Shown in pieces: positions 33,500 through 43,007 of a DNA stretch of 64,000 nucleotides (the stretch's first letter is position 1; the number at the start of each line of letters is the position of its first letter). The translations under genes were made by a program, and so were the position numbers. The DNA is from Paenibacillus pabuli (GTDB lineage Bacteria; Bacillota; Bacilli; Paenibacillales; Paenibacillaceae): the NCBI RefSeq assembly GCF_023101145.1, contig NZ_CP073714.1, forward strand, positions 6,448,001 to 6,512,000, written 5' to 3'. Under the pieces are notes generated by a model. The model was not told the origin of the DNA. It ran no database searches and saw nothing but the letters and a program-made list of their open reading frames with translations.

Positions 33500-35902
33500 T
33501 CAGTATAAACGATTACCGCTCATAAATGTATCCGTCTTGCCCTGAAGCTTGGCCAGCCGCTCCAATACCTGGGCCGCTTCGGCAACCGTCACTTTGCGTG
33601 CAGGCATGAAGCGTCCTTCGATCGACGGCAGCAATCCCAGCTTGATGCTGAGGGAGACAGCTCCCTTGTTGTTGACCGCACTGGCATCAGCCAGGTTGGG
33701 AAGATCCGATGGCAACGTGTAGAATCCGGCAAGCTTCTCATAACGCAGAATGCGCACGAGCAATACGGCCAACTCTTCACGAGTCATCTCCTCTTCTGGA
33801 TTTAGCTTCGTTTCAGAGTTGGCACCTGCTAACCAGCGCTGATCGATCAAAGTCCGCACCGCTTGGTAATAAGGGCTCTCAGGGGTAATGTCAGCATATA
33901 GATTGCCGTCCCCATCTCCGCTATAATACACATCCAAATTTGGATTAACTGCTCTTGCCAGATAAGTGAACCAGTCTCCCTTGGTGATCACCCGGTCCGG
34001 GAATATACGTCCCTGTCCATCTGCAAGAAGTACACCATGCTGCACCATGTTCTGCAGAGCTGTTTCAGCCGCATGTCCCGTAATATCGCTGGTTGTAACT
34101 TGAACTGCTCCCGTCATACTGCCGTACATCGACTTCCATTCTCCCGTGTTGGCATCCAGCACATCATACGAGATGCTAGTCAACGTACTGTCAGTTCGAG
34201 TAGGCATATAAGCAAGCTTGGCACCCACAGGAACCGGTTCACTGTTGCCCATACTGAACCCTCCGTAACGCGAGTAGGCCAGTACCAATTTGAATTCTTC
34301 AAGGTAGGTAGCTTTGGCTTTCTCATAGCTGATGGACGGTTTGGCATCTGTCGGCAATTGCTCTGGTGTTGCAGCAATCAGCGCATAATATTCATTGATT
34401 GTTCCATCATTTGAAACTTGTACCTGCACCGTATCATCCTTAACCATAATTCCGTTCAGATATCGCTGGAATACAAACGTGCGTGCATCGTCCAATTCAA
34501 GCACCGATGAAAGTCGGAATTGCTCGCTTGCATCCGGCACAAGTGAGATGACTGTATTGACAGCCAGTTTCTCCGCCTGAGATTTGGTCACGGTCTTGCC
34601 TTTCACTTCCGTCTCCGTCTCCGACTTCTCCTGCTCCACGCCCGGCATCATGCGCTGATAAATGTTCACACTGTAGATCTGTCCGGTTGCCGCATCCACC
34701 TGTGCAGAAATATCTCTCATAAACATGTAAGACACACTTGCATTGCGGTTGCTCCAGCTCAGGCTCCAGACCTGATTATTTGGACTCGCAAAACTTCCTT
34801 TGGTTAACTGGCTGTAATCCAATTGATAACCTTCCGGTATAGTAAAATTCTTTTTGACCAGCTTCTCTGCCTGCTGTGCATTAAGCTTCGATCCAGTATT
34901 GGGTGTAAAAGCGGCTACACTGCCCTTCAGAGGTTTGTTCTCCTGGGAATCTTCCTGGGCAAGAGCTTCACCTGTCAGGCTGTTAATTCGATCCAGTGTA
35001 TTGGCATCAAGTGGCGTAACACTTGAGTTCTTCGGCGTATACCCTAAGTAGTATTTCTGACCTTTACGAGAAGAATAACGGTCTTCGCTAATGTAGGCCA
35101 GCTGAACATCGAACTGTTTCTCGAATTTCTGCTGAGCCTGCTCCGCTGAAATGGCTGCCTTCGATGATGGATATTCAGCTCCAGTCGTAGTCCGTGAATA
35201 TCCAGTCACCAAACCGCTCTGATCTACACTTATGTAGGCTGTTTCCGCCTCGGATACCAAGCCTTCATGTTTTAGTTGATAGCTGTAAGTATATTCTGTT
35301 CGGCCAAACAGAGATTGCTGCGCATTGTTGATCAATCGATCATCAACGGCTACAAAACCATCTGCCTTCAGATTCGGGATGGCCTTGTACAAAAACTCAT
35401 CTGCCTGCTTTCTCGCTTCCGTTTTCGTTAATTTCGTCTCCGCATCCGAAACCTGCTTTTCCAGCAACTCAGAAGGCAAATGTACACTCAGCACTTCCCC
35501 TGTAACCGCATGTACCGATGCGCTGAATCCCGTAGACCGGTTCCCTTCACGCAATTCAAAATTGATATCCCATGCCTTGTAATCCGGCGGTGGAAAAGAG
35601 TTCGGTGAATCAAATCTTGCGGATGAAATCGTTGCCTTCTTTAACAATGGAAATAATTTCAGTATATTCTCGCTGGCTTGCTTGGAGGAGATTTTGGCTC
35701 CTTCAGGCACCTCGTTGTCTGTTAATCCAAGTTGTTCTTTTTCCCCCACTGCGGATTCTGTCACCTGTTCCGCTGTCGCTGCAGATGCACTGCCTGCAAA
35801 CCCTGGTGTCTGATTTGCCAGGAGCAATGTTGCCATAGCTGCTGTAGCCGCTTTGGCTGTAAACATTTTGAATCGTACATTAAATTTCCAATCAAAACTC
35901 AA
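33500..35902 (-). CDS. S-layer-homology protein with YcdB/YcdC (PepSY-like) repeats
   Basis: The start is taken as TTG at 35902, seven bases after GGGAGAGG; the ATG further upstream lacks a site. The 800-residue product has a signal peptide (KAATAAMATLLLANQTPGFA, cleavage near SASA). Several YcdB/YcdC-type PepSY-like repeats follow (VTKSQAEKLAVNTVISLV, KLTKTEARKQADEFLYKAIP). The last 200 residues hold SLH domains (VITKGDWFTYLARAVN, EMTREELAVLLVRILR, VTVAEAAQVLERLAKL), which bind pyruvylated wall polymer. PepSY-type repeats may inhibit proteases or act as scaffolds. No protease gene is near. The overall role is unknown. Confidence 0.85.
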   Translation of the reverse strand: MSFDWKFNVRFKMFTAKAATAAMATLLLANQTPGFAGSASAATAEQVTESAVGEKEQLGLTDNEVPEGAKISSKQASENILKLFPLLKKATISSARFDSPNSFPPPDYKAWDINFELREGNRSTGFSASVHAVTGEVLSVHLPSELLEKQVSDAETKLTKTEARKQADEFLYKAIPNLKADGFVAVDDRLINNAQQSLFGRTEYTYSYQLKHEGLVSEAETAYISVDQSGLVTGYSRTTTGAEYPSSKAAISAEQAQQKFEKQFDVQLAYISEDRYSSRKGQKYYLGYTPKNSSVTPLDANTLDRINSLTGEALAQEDSQENKPLKGSVAAFTPNTGSKLNAQQAEKLVKKNFTIPEGYQLDYSQLTKGSFASPNNQVWSLSWSNRNASVSYMFMRDISAQVDAATGQIYSVNIYQRMMPGVEQEKSETETEVKGKTVTKSQAEKLAVNTVISLVPDASEQFRLSSVLELDDARTFVFQRYLNGIMVKDDTVQVQVSNDGTINEYYALIAATPEQLPTDAKPSISYEKAKATYLEEFKLVLAYSRYGGFSMGNSEPVPVGAKLAYMPTRTDSTLTSISYDVLDANTGEWKSMYGSMTGAVQVTTSDITGHAAETALQNMVQHGVLLADGQGRIFPDRVITKGDWFTYLARAVNPNLDVYYSGDGDGNLYADITPESPYYQAVRTLIDQRWLAGANSETKLNPEEEMTREELAVLLVRILRYEKLAGFYTLPSDLPNLADASAVNNKGAVSLSIKLGLLPSIEGRFMPARKVTVAEAAQVLERLAKLQGKTDTFMSGNRLY

Positions 35903-36059
35903 ATCTGGACCTCTCCCTTCAATTTCATACAAGGATGCATGCAAAATAACCTCGCATGAATATTGCCAGTCTATTCTATGATACCATAAGCTTCCTTTTT
36001 AATCGTCATTTTCCCAACAATTTTACAACTGTGAATTTCTGCATATTATATAGAAAAGC

Positions 36060-36089
36060 AAAAAAACGCCAACCGGGTTGGCGTTTCAA
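36060..36089 (-). terminator. Terminator after the hydrolase gene
   Basis: AAACGCCAACC-CGGTTGGCGTTTTTTT on the minus strand forms a compact hairpin with T run. Confidence 0.9.
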
Positions 36090-36104
36090 CGATCAGCCTA
36101 AGCA

Positions 36105-37055
36105 TTAAATGGGCTGAATCTTCTCTATATTGATGTCCGGTATAACAGATTCATCGGTATGAGCCTGCACATGGACATGATTTTTCAAAAAAGGAATTAC
36201 CGTGTTCCAGAACGCAGGGTCTTCTTCTGAACAGCTATGCCCACCGCTATTGACCCATAGATGCTCCACGGGCGGATCAGCTTTGGACATAAAATATTCA
36301 AGTTCGCTTGGTGGAATAAAGTTATCCCCTTTGGAATGTACCATAAGCATCGGAAGCTGCATCCCTTTGCGTCGTTCGTTCAGCAGTATGACTGGATCAC
36401 GCTGACGATACGTTTTCAGCGATTCACCAAGCCGCCAGAACCAGATTCTCGGAATCAACTGGGCCAGCGGAAACAAAGGCAGATGTCGCCGTCTCAGCTC
36501 TGCACTGACGATAACCTCGAATTGGGATGGCATGGAGTCCGTGATCACCGCTGATACAGGAATGCCTTCCGTCACAGCGAGGATCGTCCCTAGTCCACCC
36601 AAGGAGTGCCCCAATACACCGATCGCCGAAGGGTCGATTTCTGGCCGTGACGACGTATATTGCAACGCTGACAGCAGATCATCGCGGAACAGGTAGGCTG
36701 AAGCCGCTTTAACCGGATCACTGGCTCCATGGCTTCGAACATCGTACATAAAGAGTGCGTAGCCTGCTTCCCAAATGGGGCGCGCATAACGGAGGACACG
36801 TGATCGGTTGGAGCCCCATCCATGTGCGATAATAACCAACGGCCAAGGCTTCGGGACATGAGCTCCAGCCGGAATGAACCAGCCATGCACTCTCCCACCT
36901 CCACTCTCGAAGGTTATATCCTCAAATGGCATGGGCGGTGTGATCGTAATCGGAATTTTTTTGGGGGTCTGACTCCTCACCGCTGCTTTCCATAAACCAC
37001 CCGCAGTTACCGCGGCAACAGCAATCATCCCGCCAATCATCGTTTTAGCTTTCAC
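36105..37055 (-). CDS. Alpha/beta hydrolase, membrane-anchored
   Basis: The enzyme has about 316 residues. I take GTG at 37055 as start, eight bases after GAGAGGAG; another GTG at 37064 overlaps that site. An N-terminal hydrophobic helix (MIGGMIAVAAVTAGGLW) is probably an anchor. The alpha/beta-hydrolase core has the oxyanion region IIAHGWGSNRS, the nucleophile elbow GHSLGG (Ser), an acidic residue near VHSKGDNFIPP and the final His in NSGGHSCSEED. It looks like the family of YqkD/Bem46-type hydrolases. The substrate is unknown. The gene stands alone between the aldolase and the SLH protein. Confidence 0.85.
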   Translation of the reverse strand: MKAKTMIGGMIAVAAVTAGGLWKAAVRSQTPKKIPITITPPMPFEDITFESGGGRVHGWFIPAGAHVPKPWPLVIIAHGWGSNRSRVLRYARPIWEAGYALFMYDVRSHGASDPVKAASAYLFRDDLLSALQYTSSRPEIDPSAIGVLGHSLGGLGTILAVTEGIPVSAVITDSMPSQFEVIVSAELRRRHLPLFPLAQLIPRIWFWRLGESLKTYRQRDPVILLNERRKGMQLPMLMVHSKGDNFIPPSELEYFMSKADPPVEHLWVNSGGHSCSEEDPAFWNTVIPFLKNHVHVQAHTDESVIPDINIEKIQPI

Positions 37056-37152
37056 TGGTGTCACTCCTCTCCGTTTTCTGGCCTGACTCCATCATACGAC
37101 AGCAAGATCAACAGGACGTTAATCCACATCACTTCTTATATTATCTAATGAT

Positions 37153-37785
37153 TCAACCCTCAATTTTCGCGATATCCACAAATGCACGTGTGCAAGTGGC
37201 AATCTGCTCATCATTCCCTGCTGCAAGTGCCTCTTTTGGTAAAAGTGCACTTCCAAGGCCCACTGCTGCTGCACCCGCAGCATAATAATCTGCAATGTTA
37301 CCCAGTGTGGCTCCTCCTGTTGCAAGCAGCGGAATATGATTTAGTGGAGCCTTGATCTCACGTAAATATGGAATGCCCAGACTCGCCATTGGGAACAGTT
37401 TTACCACTTTTGCTCCTGATTCATGAGCAGCCACAATCTCCGTTGGAGTCATCGCACCAGGCCAGATCTCCACTCCATGTTCTACAGCATATTCAATAAC
37501 GGACAGATCGACATTCGGAGACACGAGAAATTGAGCACCTGCTGCAACAGCTTCTTTGGCCATCTGCACATTCAGTACCGTACCTGCCCCAATATAAGCC
37601 TTACCCTCATGCCGTTCGCGCCAGTCTGCAATAATATCGTGTGCCCCAGGTGTGTTTAGCGTCACTTCCATTAGACGGATTCCCCCATCTGACATCCCCT
37701 GTCCTGCTGCCTTAGCAGATTCCCGGCTAATCCCGCGAACAATAGCCACCAGTCTCGATTCTAATAATACTTCCGTCAGATTCAT
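37153..37785 (-). CDS. eda: KDPG/KHG aldolase
   Basis: This class I aldolase has 210 residues counted from the ATG at 37785, which follows AAGGGGAAG. It splits 2-keto-3-deoxy-6-phosphogluconate into pyruvate and glyceraldehyde-3-phosphate, or 4-hydroxy-2-oxoglutarate. Signature parts are the N-terminal VAIVRGISRE, MEVTLNTPGA (catalytic Glu), AYIGAGTVLN, and the Schiff-base Lys in GAKVVKLFPMAS, all of the Eda family. No KDG kinase gene is adjacent, so the sugar-acid pathway it serves is open. Upstream in-frame ATGs (37827, 37806) lack ribosome sites. Confidence 0.9.
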   Translation of the reverse strand: MNLTEVLLESRLVAIVRGISRESAKAAGQGMSDGGIRLMEVTLNTPGAHDIIADWRERHEGKAYIGAGTVLNVQMAKEAVAAGAQFLVSPNVDLSVIEYAVEHGVEIWPGAMTPTEIVAAHESGAKVVKLFPMASLGIPYLREIKAPLNHIPLLATGGATLGNIADYYAAGAAAVGLGSALLPKEALAAGNDEQIATCTRAFVDIAKIEG

Positions 37786-37956
37786 GCCAACTTCCCCTTG
37801 TTTCATAGATTCGGCAGCCGAAGACAAGTATTCGTTATCACCGCTTTTCCGTTAGTCACTATTGTAAAGCATATCGTCCCCTGAATGTAATCAATTGATC
37901 CAATTTCTTGTGAGAGAGTGTGCATCAAATTCTCCGGCATACCGTTAAATGGAATC

Positions 37957-38018
37957 GCAAAAACCTCTCCAGGGAACAGGGGGGTAATCCACCCACTCCA
38001 TTCCGTGAGAGAGGTTCT
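37957..38018 (-). terminator. Large nested hairpin after the glycosyltransferase gene
   Basis: On the minus strand AACCTCTC pairs with GAGAGGTT across 40 bases, with inner GGAA/TTCC and GGG/CCC pairs, and TTTTT follows. It lies 57 bases after the glycosyltransferase stop and would end that transcript. Confidence 0.65.
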
Positions 38019-38073
38019 ATGCATGATAAGTCCACTAGATTATTTTCGACTAACTTTTAATTTGCCTGCTGCT

Positions 38074-40044
38074 TTATACCTTCTCCACCATGCTATCCTT
38101 CTCCAGATCCTTAAAATATTGATCATTATACAACATGCTGGGATGTGTCGGATGGTACATCAAAGCAATATCATTATGCTCTTTGGCTTTTGCCCGATTG
38201 CCCATCCGGTCATAACACACACACAATTGTAGATGCGGCATCCATGTCCATGCCGCTTCGTTTAATACTACCATTGGATCGGTCGGGCGTACGGCGCAGG
38301 TCGCCTGCTCATACCAGTATAAGGCTTTGCGATAATCGTTACGGTCGGCAAAATATCCACCCATTCGGCAGCAAATCTCTGCCCTTGGCAAATCAAAGGC
38401 AAAGGATCTCAGCAATGCCGAGACTTCCTTTTCCGAACGTTCAAGTACTGCCTCGCAATCCGCTATCTTCTGGCATGCTGCAATCTGATCCTCCACCCAC
38501 CCCAGCCCGGTGTCCAGAAACTTTTCATAATACTGTACTGCTTCTTCAAGATGCCCGTGGTCTCTCAGTTCATTCCCAAAATAATATAAATCACGCGGAG
38601 AGAATTCTTCCCCAGCCTGTTCGCGTTTGCGATAAATCTTTAGGTTGCGATCCGTGTATTCCTTATCTTTCTTATGTGTGACTGCCACATCACTATGCAG
38701 CAGATGACCGGCTACTTCCAGATATTCATGCACTGCACCAATCCAGCGATAATTCCGATCCCGTCGTACCAGCCGGTTCCGCCGCAGGCTGTATGCAACC
38801 TTGCCCTCCGCCGTAAAGGATAGATGATAGTCCATCGTGACACTGTCCACAGCAGGGTCCAAGGAACGCTTCAGTTCAATGAGCTTCATCCGGTCGTCCG
38901 GTTCAAACACATCATCTGCATCCAGCCATAATATATATTCACTTGTTGCCTGTTCAAAGGCAAAGTTCCTTGCAGCCGCAAAATCATCCACCCATTCAAA
39001 ATCAATGGTGCGCTCTGTATAACGAGCTGCGATCTGACGCGTCTGGTCTGTCGAACCCGTATCTACGATTACAATCTCGTCAGCAATCCCGTTAACCGAG
39101 TCCAGACATCTGGCGAGCGAAGCCTCTTCATTTTTCACAATCATACATAGTGAAATACTGATCGATTCTTCTCCGCGTATGGCTCTGCGATTAAAAGCAG
39201 CTACTCCCTGCAATTCCGATAGTCGATATATGTGATAGGCTGGAAAATGTGTATCCACGTATAAACGGAAGCCCAAAGCCTGAGCACGGATGCAAAAATG
39301 GCGGTCTTCTCCCCAGAAAGACACATTTGGAATCTGGTCATAGGAGACCCCGGCCTCCAATACGTTCCTGCGAATAAGAGTACACGCCCCAAGTCCCCCC
39401 ACCTCATAGCAGCCCGGGGTACGCAATTGCCTCAGGAATGCATCCGTTTGAGTACCCTCGTCCTCTGCTTTCTCCCCTGTATTGCTTTTGCCACCCTTGC
39501 GAAACAGGGCGTACTCATCCTGCAACCAGACTTGTGGCATTTCCCTTGTGCCCGGCTGCCATCGTGTCCAGAAGATATTGGAGACAATCTCCTTCCTGTT
39601 GGATACGAGCTGTTCCAATGTCCGTGGATGCAGGACGAGATCGGAATCAACCAGGAACACGGCATCATACTTCTGGTCACGGGCATAGGCCAAAATACGA
39701 TTTTTCAATTCCGCTACCCGCCAGATCTGTTCGTCGCGCCAATAATGCCCACCCTCGTCCTTGTTGTAAATTCCTTTTCCCTGACTGACATCTCCCTTAT
39801 CTGGATTGATTTCCAAAAACTTGCCTTTATGTTGAAGTGCAAATTCATGGAGCATATTGGATGCCGCTTCTTCTTCATTGTCGTTCACAAACAGATAATC
39901 TGTCGTTACCGTCGTTCGCTCAAGCGATTCCAGGGACTGGAGGAATTCACGGAGTACCGCAGCCGTCTGCCGAACAGGGCTTGCGATAAGAATCTTTTCC
40001 TTTTGCTCTTCTTTCCCCTGTTCTTTTTCCTTTTTCAAATTCAT
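38074..40044 (-). CDS. Two-domain glycosyltransferase with TPR-like C-terminal region
   Basis: The start ATG at 40044 follows AAGGAGGACA. The 656-residue protein begins with a charged tail (MNLKKEKEQGKEEQKEK). The first glycosyltransferase domain (about 18-300) has DAVFLVDSDLVLHPRTL, like Anp1-type enzymes. A second, GT2-type domain (about 305-490) carries SLCMIVKNEEASLARCLDSV, IVIVDTGSTDQT and LWLDADDVFEPDD. The C-terminal part has helical TPR-like repeats (LRDHGHLEEAVQYYEKFLDT, ADRNDYRKALYWYEQA). It probably makes or elongates a surface glycan or glycosylates a protein. The acceptor is unknown. It lies 13 bases after another glycosyltransferase gene. Confidence 0.88.
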   Translation of the reverse strand: MNLKKEKEQGKEEQKEKILIASPVRQTAAVLREFLQSLESLERTTVTTDYLFVNDNEEEAASNMLHEFALQHKGKFLEINPDKGDVSQGKGIYNKDEGGHYWRDEQIWRVAELKNRILAYARDQKYDAVFLVDSDLVLHPRTLEQLVSNRKEIVSNIFWTRWQPGTREMPQVWLQDEYALFRKGGKSNTGEKAEDEGTQTDAFLRQLRTPGCYEVGGLGACTLIRRNVLEAGVSYDQIPNVSFWGEDRHFCIRAQALGFRLYVDTHFPAYHIYRLSELQGVAAFNRRAIRGEESISISLCMIVKNEEASLARCLDSVNGIADEIVIVDTGSTDQTRQIAARYTERTIDFEWVDDFAAARNFAFEQATSEYILWLDADDVFEPDDRMKLIELKRSLDPAVDSVTMDYHLSFTAEGKVAYSLRRNRLVRRDRNYRWIGAVHEYLEVAGHLLHSDVAVTHKKDKEYTDRNLKIYRKREQAGEEFSPRDLYYFGNELRDHGHLEEAVQYYEKFLDTGLGWVEDQIAACQKIADCEAVLERSEKEVSALLRSFAFDLPRAEICCRMGGYFADRNDYRKALYWYEQATCAVRPTDPMVVLNEAAWTWMPHLQLCVCYDRMGNRAKAKEHNDIALMYHPTHPSMLYNDQYFKDLEKDSMVEKV

Positions 40045-40057
40045 TGTCCTCCTTCCC

Positions 40058-40774
40058 TTATTCGGTCCATTGCAGGAGTCTTGGCTCTGCATCCAAAATG
40101 GATTCGTACTGCTCCTTCCAACCATATCTCGCATCCGGGTCCAGTGCCTGATAGCGCTCGTATTTATGAATCCGATCCTCTGCACGTGCCCATCCATAAT
40201 GCTTCACTCGAGGAGAATGGCATCCATAGGCAAAGTGCTGAATCGTTAGTGGAAAACGGCCGCAGTGCTGCGGGGTTTCCTTCCATTCATAGCTCCAATC
40301 CGCACGGTATCGTACCAGAAATGGCCGATAATACGCATGAGCCTGCCAGTATTGATCTTCCCGGTAATGTGACTCGCTCCACAAATCAAACAACCTGAAA
40401 TAAATGGCATCCTCCGTTCCACTCAACAGTTGGTTTCGGACGATACCAAAATCAGTTGTCAGAATTTCATCTGCGTCCAGGTTCAAAATCCATTCCGGCC
40501 CGGTAGCTACTGTTGTCTCCCACTGCTGCTTACGTAAACTCACTTCATCTGCAAACAGGGAGGCGGGGTTCACGATCAACGTAAGCGGGATGTCCGCCAG
40601 TATTTCCTGGCACAAAGCGACAGTACGGTCCGTACTTCCATCGTCAATGATCACTGCACGATCAATCCACGGCCGGTGTGTCTCCAACGCCTGCCCGAGA
40701 TACCTGTGCTCCTCATTGCGAACAATCATGGACAAAGTGACATGCGGCCTCCTGGTTGCTTTTTGATCTTCCAA
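40058..40774 (-). CDS. Family 2 glycosyltransferase
   Basis: The 238-residue soluble GT-A enzyme begins with TTG at 40774 after GGAGGTGGGGAC. Motifs are VTLSMIVRNEEHRYLGQAL, VIIDDGSTDRTVALCQEI and the metal-binding ILNLDADEILTTDF (DxD). The C-terminal part is rich in Tyr and Trp. It is the first gene of a two-gene unit with the larger glycosyltransferase. Cell-surface glycan or flagellar/S-layer glycosylation are possible uses; nothing in the sequence decides between them. Confidence 0.9.
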   Translation of the reverse strand: MEDQKATRRPHVTLSMIVRNEEHRYLGQALETHRPWIDRAVIIDDGSTDRTVALCQEILADIPLTLIVNPASLFADEVSLRKQQWETTVATGPEWILNLDADEILTTDFGIVRNQLLSGTEDAIYFRLFDLWSESHYREDQYWQAHAYYRPFLVRYRADWSYEWKETPQHCGRFPLTIQHFAYGCHSPRVKHYGWARAEDRIHKYERYQALDPDARYGWKEQYESILDAEPRLLQWTE

Positions 40775-41083
40775 GTCCCCACCTCCAGCCTGAGTCTGTC
40801 ACACGTGTAGTAGAATATATCTATAGTCATTTTGATTTCATACCATGAGTCGTTTAGTTGGTTTCTTAACCTCAATATCTAATCTATGCGTGTCTTGAAC
40901 AGGGTTATGTCTGGCAGGGAAACCTTTCAATACGTTTAGGAACCTTCAACACACGATATGCTTCTTTTCATGAACAACGACAAAAAAGGCACCCGCTTTC
41001 GCAGGTGCCTTCCTAATATCATACTTCATTAGTTTAATAGTTAATGACCTATTGAGATCTCAATATAGCAGAGATCTGAACAA
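40775..41083. other. Intergenic region
   Basis: Apart from the terminator of xylB at 40982-41013 I see no gene or clear motif in this 309-base stretch. It should hold the promoter of the glycosyltransferase unit. Confidence 0.5.
40982..41013 (-). terminator. Terminator after xylB
   Basis: On the minus strand AAGGCACC-tgcgaaagcg-GGTGCCTTTTTTG is a clear hairpin with T run. Confidence 0.9.
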
Positions 41084-42577
41084 TTAACGATATCCTGCCA
41101 GACGGTCATTCAGGCCGCGTGTTTGCCCATACACTTCCTGATACAGTGCAAACAGTCCATCATACACCTTAACTGTCTCCGGGTTAGGTGCATAGGACTT
41201 GGCAGGACGGATAAACGCTGCTGCACATTCCTGCAGAGATGGGAACCAGCCGCAGCCATAGGCTGCCAACATCGCAGCGCCCATCGCCGGGCCCTGCTCA
41301 CTTTCCAATTTCACAATAGTTGCATTGAAAACATCGGCCTGCATTTGCAGCCAAGCTTCATTTTTGGCGCCGCCACCAATGGAAATCACTTCATTCACTG
41401 TTTTGCCAGCGTTACGCAGAATATCAATGGACTCACGCAGTGAGAACGTGATCCCTTCCATCACAGCACGTCCAAAATGCTCCAGCTTATGCCCGGCATC
41501 CATGCCGATAAAGCTGCCACGAATGTTTGCATCCGGATGCGGTGTACGCTCGCCAACGATATAAGGTGTGAACAGCAATCCGTTGCTTCCCGCCGGAATC
41601 TGATCAATCCCCTGCAAAAGCACATCAAATGATTTGTCTGCTGCAAACGTATCCTTGAACCAGGACAAGCTGTATCCTGCTGCAAGCGTTACCCCCATAA
41701 TATAGAAGGCATCTTTCTCGCCATGGTTAAAAAAGTGCACTTTGCCTTCGAAATCGAGATCCTTGCGCTCTTCATAGGAAAGCACAACCCCGGACGTTCC
41801 GATGCTGCACATCGTCTGTCCTTCACTCAGAATGCCTGCGCCAATAGCTCCGCATGCATTGTCCGCACCGCCTGCATAGACTTTGGTTGCCGCTGCAAGT
41901 CCTGTTTGATCCGCAATCTCAGGCAGCAATGTGCCGACTTCCTCAAATGACTCCACAAGACGTGGGCACAAGGATACTGGCAGTTCAAATGCTTCCGCGA
42001 TTTCTGTGCTCCACTGTTTGCCGGCAACATCCAACAGCAATGTACCTGCTGCATCCGAATAATCCATGGCATAATCACCTGTCAGGCGATAACGCACATA
42101 GTCCTTCGGCAACAGAAATAGGGCTGCTTGTTGCAGCAATTCCGGCTCGTTTTCCTGTACCCACAGGATTTTCGGCAGGGTAAAACCTTCAAGCGCACGG
42201 TTGCGGGCAATACTTAACAATTTGCCATCCAGCACTTTTTCGATGCGGCGGCACTGAGCCGTTGTCCGTGTATCGTTCCACAGAATGGCATTGCGCAGCG
42301 GTTTGCCCTCGGCATCCACCAGCACCAATCCATGCATCTGTCCGGAGAAGCTCAATCCTTCGATCTCCGAAGGATGTACACCGGACACCTCCAGTAATTT
42401 GCGCAGCGAAACAATGGTCTGCTCTACCCAATCCTCAGGATTCTGTTCACTATATCCAGCTTTGGGCTGGTACAGCGGATAAGCCTCGGATGCTTCAAAC
42501 GCCACTTTTCCTTCACGGTTAACCAGCACCGTTTTGACTGCGCTTGTTCCCAGATCGACACCAATTACGTAACTCAT
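41084..42577 (-). CDS. xylB: Xylulokinase
   Basis: The 497-residue FGGY-family kinase phosphorylates D-xylulose to xylulose-5-phosphate, which enters the pentose phosphate pathway. It has the N-terminal phosphate motif VIGVDLGTSAVKTVLV, GLSFSGQMHGLVLVD (substrate His-Gly), and the C-terminal ATP-site FGGY signature (AVMEGITFSLRESIDIL, VISIGGGAKNEAWLQM). Length is normal for XylB. It lies 430 bases downstream of xylA on the same strand. A terminator lies between, so it may have its own promoter or depend on read-through. An unusual interleaved inverted repeat lies in its leader. Confidence 0.95.
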   Translation of the reverse strand: MSYVIGVDLGTSAVKTVLVNREGKVAFEASEAYPLYQPKAGYSEQNPEDWVEQTIVSLRKLLEVSGVHPSEIEGLSFSGQMHGLVLVDAEGKPLRNAILWNDTRTTAQCRRIEKVLDGKLLSIARNRALEGFTLPKILWVQENEPELLQQAALFLLPKDYVRYRLTGDYAMDYSDAAGTLLLDVAGKQWSTEIAEAFELPVSLCPRLVESFEEVGTLLPEIADQTGLAAATKVYAGGADNACGAIGAGILSEGQTMCSIGTSGVVLSYEERKDLDFEGKVHFFNHGEKDAFYIMGVTLAAGYSLSWFKDTFAADKSFDVLLQGIDQIPAGSNGLLFTPYIVGERTPHPDANIRGSFIGMDAGHKLEHFGRAVMEGITFSLRESIDILRNAGKTVNEVISIGGGAKNEAWLQMQADVFNATIVKLESEQGPAMGAAMLAAYGCGWFPSLQECAAAFIRPAKSYAPNPETVKVYDGLFALYQEVYGQTRGLNDRLAGYR

Positions 42578-42673
42578 AGATATCCCTCGTTTCTTTCATG
42601 GTTGATAAATAGAATTCAATTGAGCATGAAGCCACTCCGTGATCAGAAAACCCTCGGATCGCCGTTACCCCCA

Positions 42674-42717
42674 GATTTCCTTTATCCCCTTTAGCAAGGG
42701 TGAAATCCGGGGATAAA
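42674..42717 (-). promoter_or_regulatory. Interleaved inverted repeats in the xylB leader
   Basis: Two inverted repeats cross each other: TTTATCCCC (42681-42689) with GGGGATAAA (42709-42717), and GATTTC (42674-42679) with GAAATC (42702-42707). They cannot be nested, so an RNA would form either alternative hairpins or a pseudoknot. They lie 97-140 bases upstream of the xylB start. Confidence 0.4.
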
Positions 42718-42824
42718 TGCGAACACTACCGTTTCCTCGGGTCCTTTCTGCTCACTCCGTTCTGCATGCAAATTATTCATTTGTATCAAAAATTCAAAAA
42801 CCGCGTTGTTTGTTTAAATAAAAA

Positions 42825-42872
42825 AACCGCCCCCGCCTTCCCAGGGGAAAGTCGGGGACGGTCCGAATGTCA
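42825..42872 (-). terminator. Terminator after xylA
   Basis: On the minus strand GGACCGTCCCCG pairs with CGGGGGCGGTTT, with an inner TTCC/GGAA stem, and a run of seven T follows. Confidence 0.85.
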
Positions 42873-43007
42873 TGCTTGTTCAGGCGTTCCGTGGTACAAG
42901 CTTAGGCTATGCTGGCGTGCACACTTTGTTATACTCCTGCACAAGCGTCACTACAGGCAAAACATATGGTTGATTCACCATCTTCCATACCCAAAGCCTA
43001 ACTGATA

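Noticed and set aside
37803..38024. A 73-codon minus-strand frame between the glycosyltransferase and aldolase genes, ending in an ATGA overlap with an upstream ATG of the aldolase frame.
   Set aside because: It has no ribosome site and its first half is the terminator hairpin at 37957-38018. The overlap uses an aldolase ATG that is not the likely start.
39298..40398. A 366-codon plus-strand frame opposite the two glycosyltransferase genes.
   Set aside because: It runs across both real genes and their junction, has no ribosome site, and its composition is that of a complementary-strand shadow.
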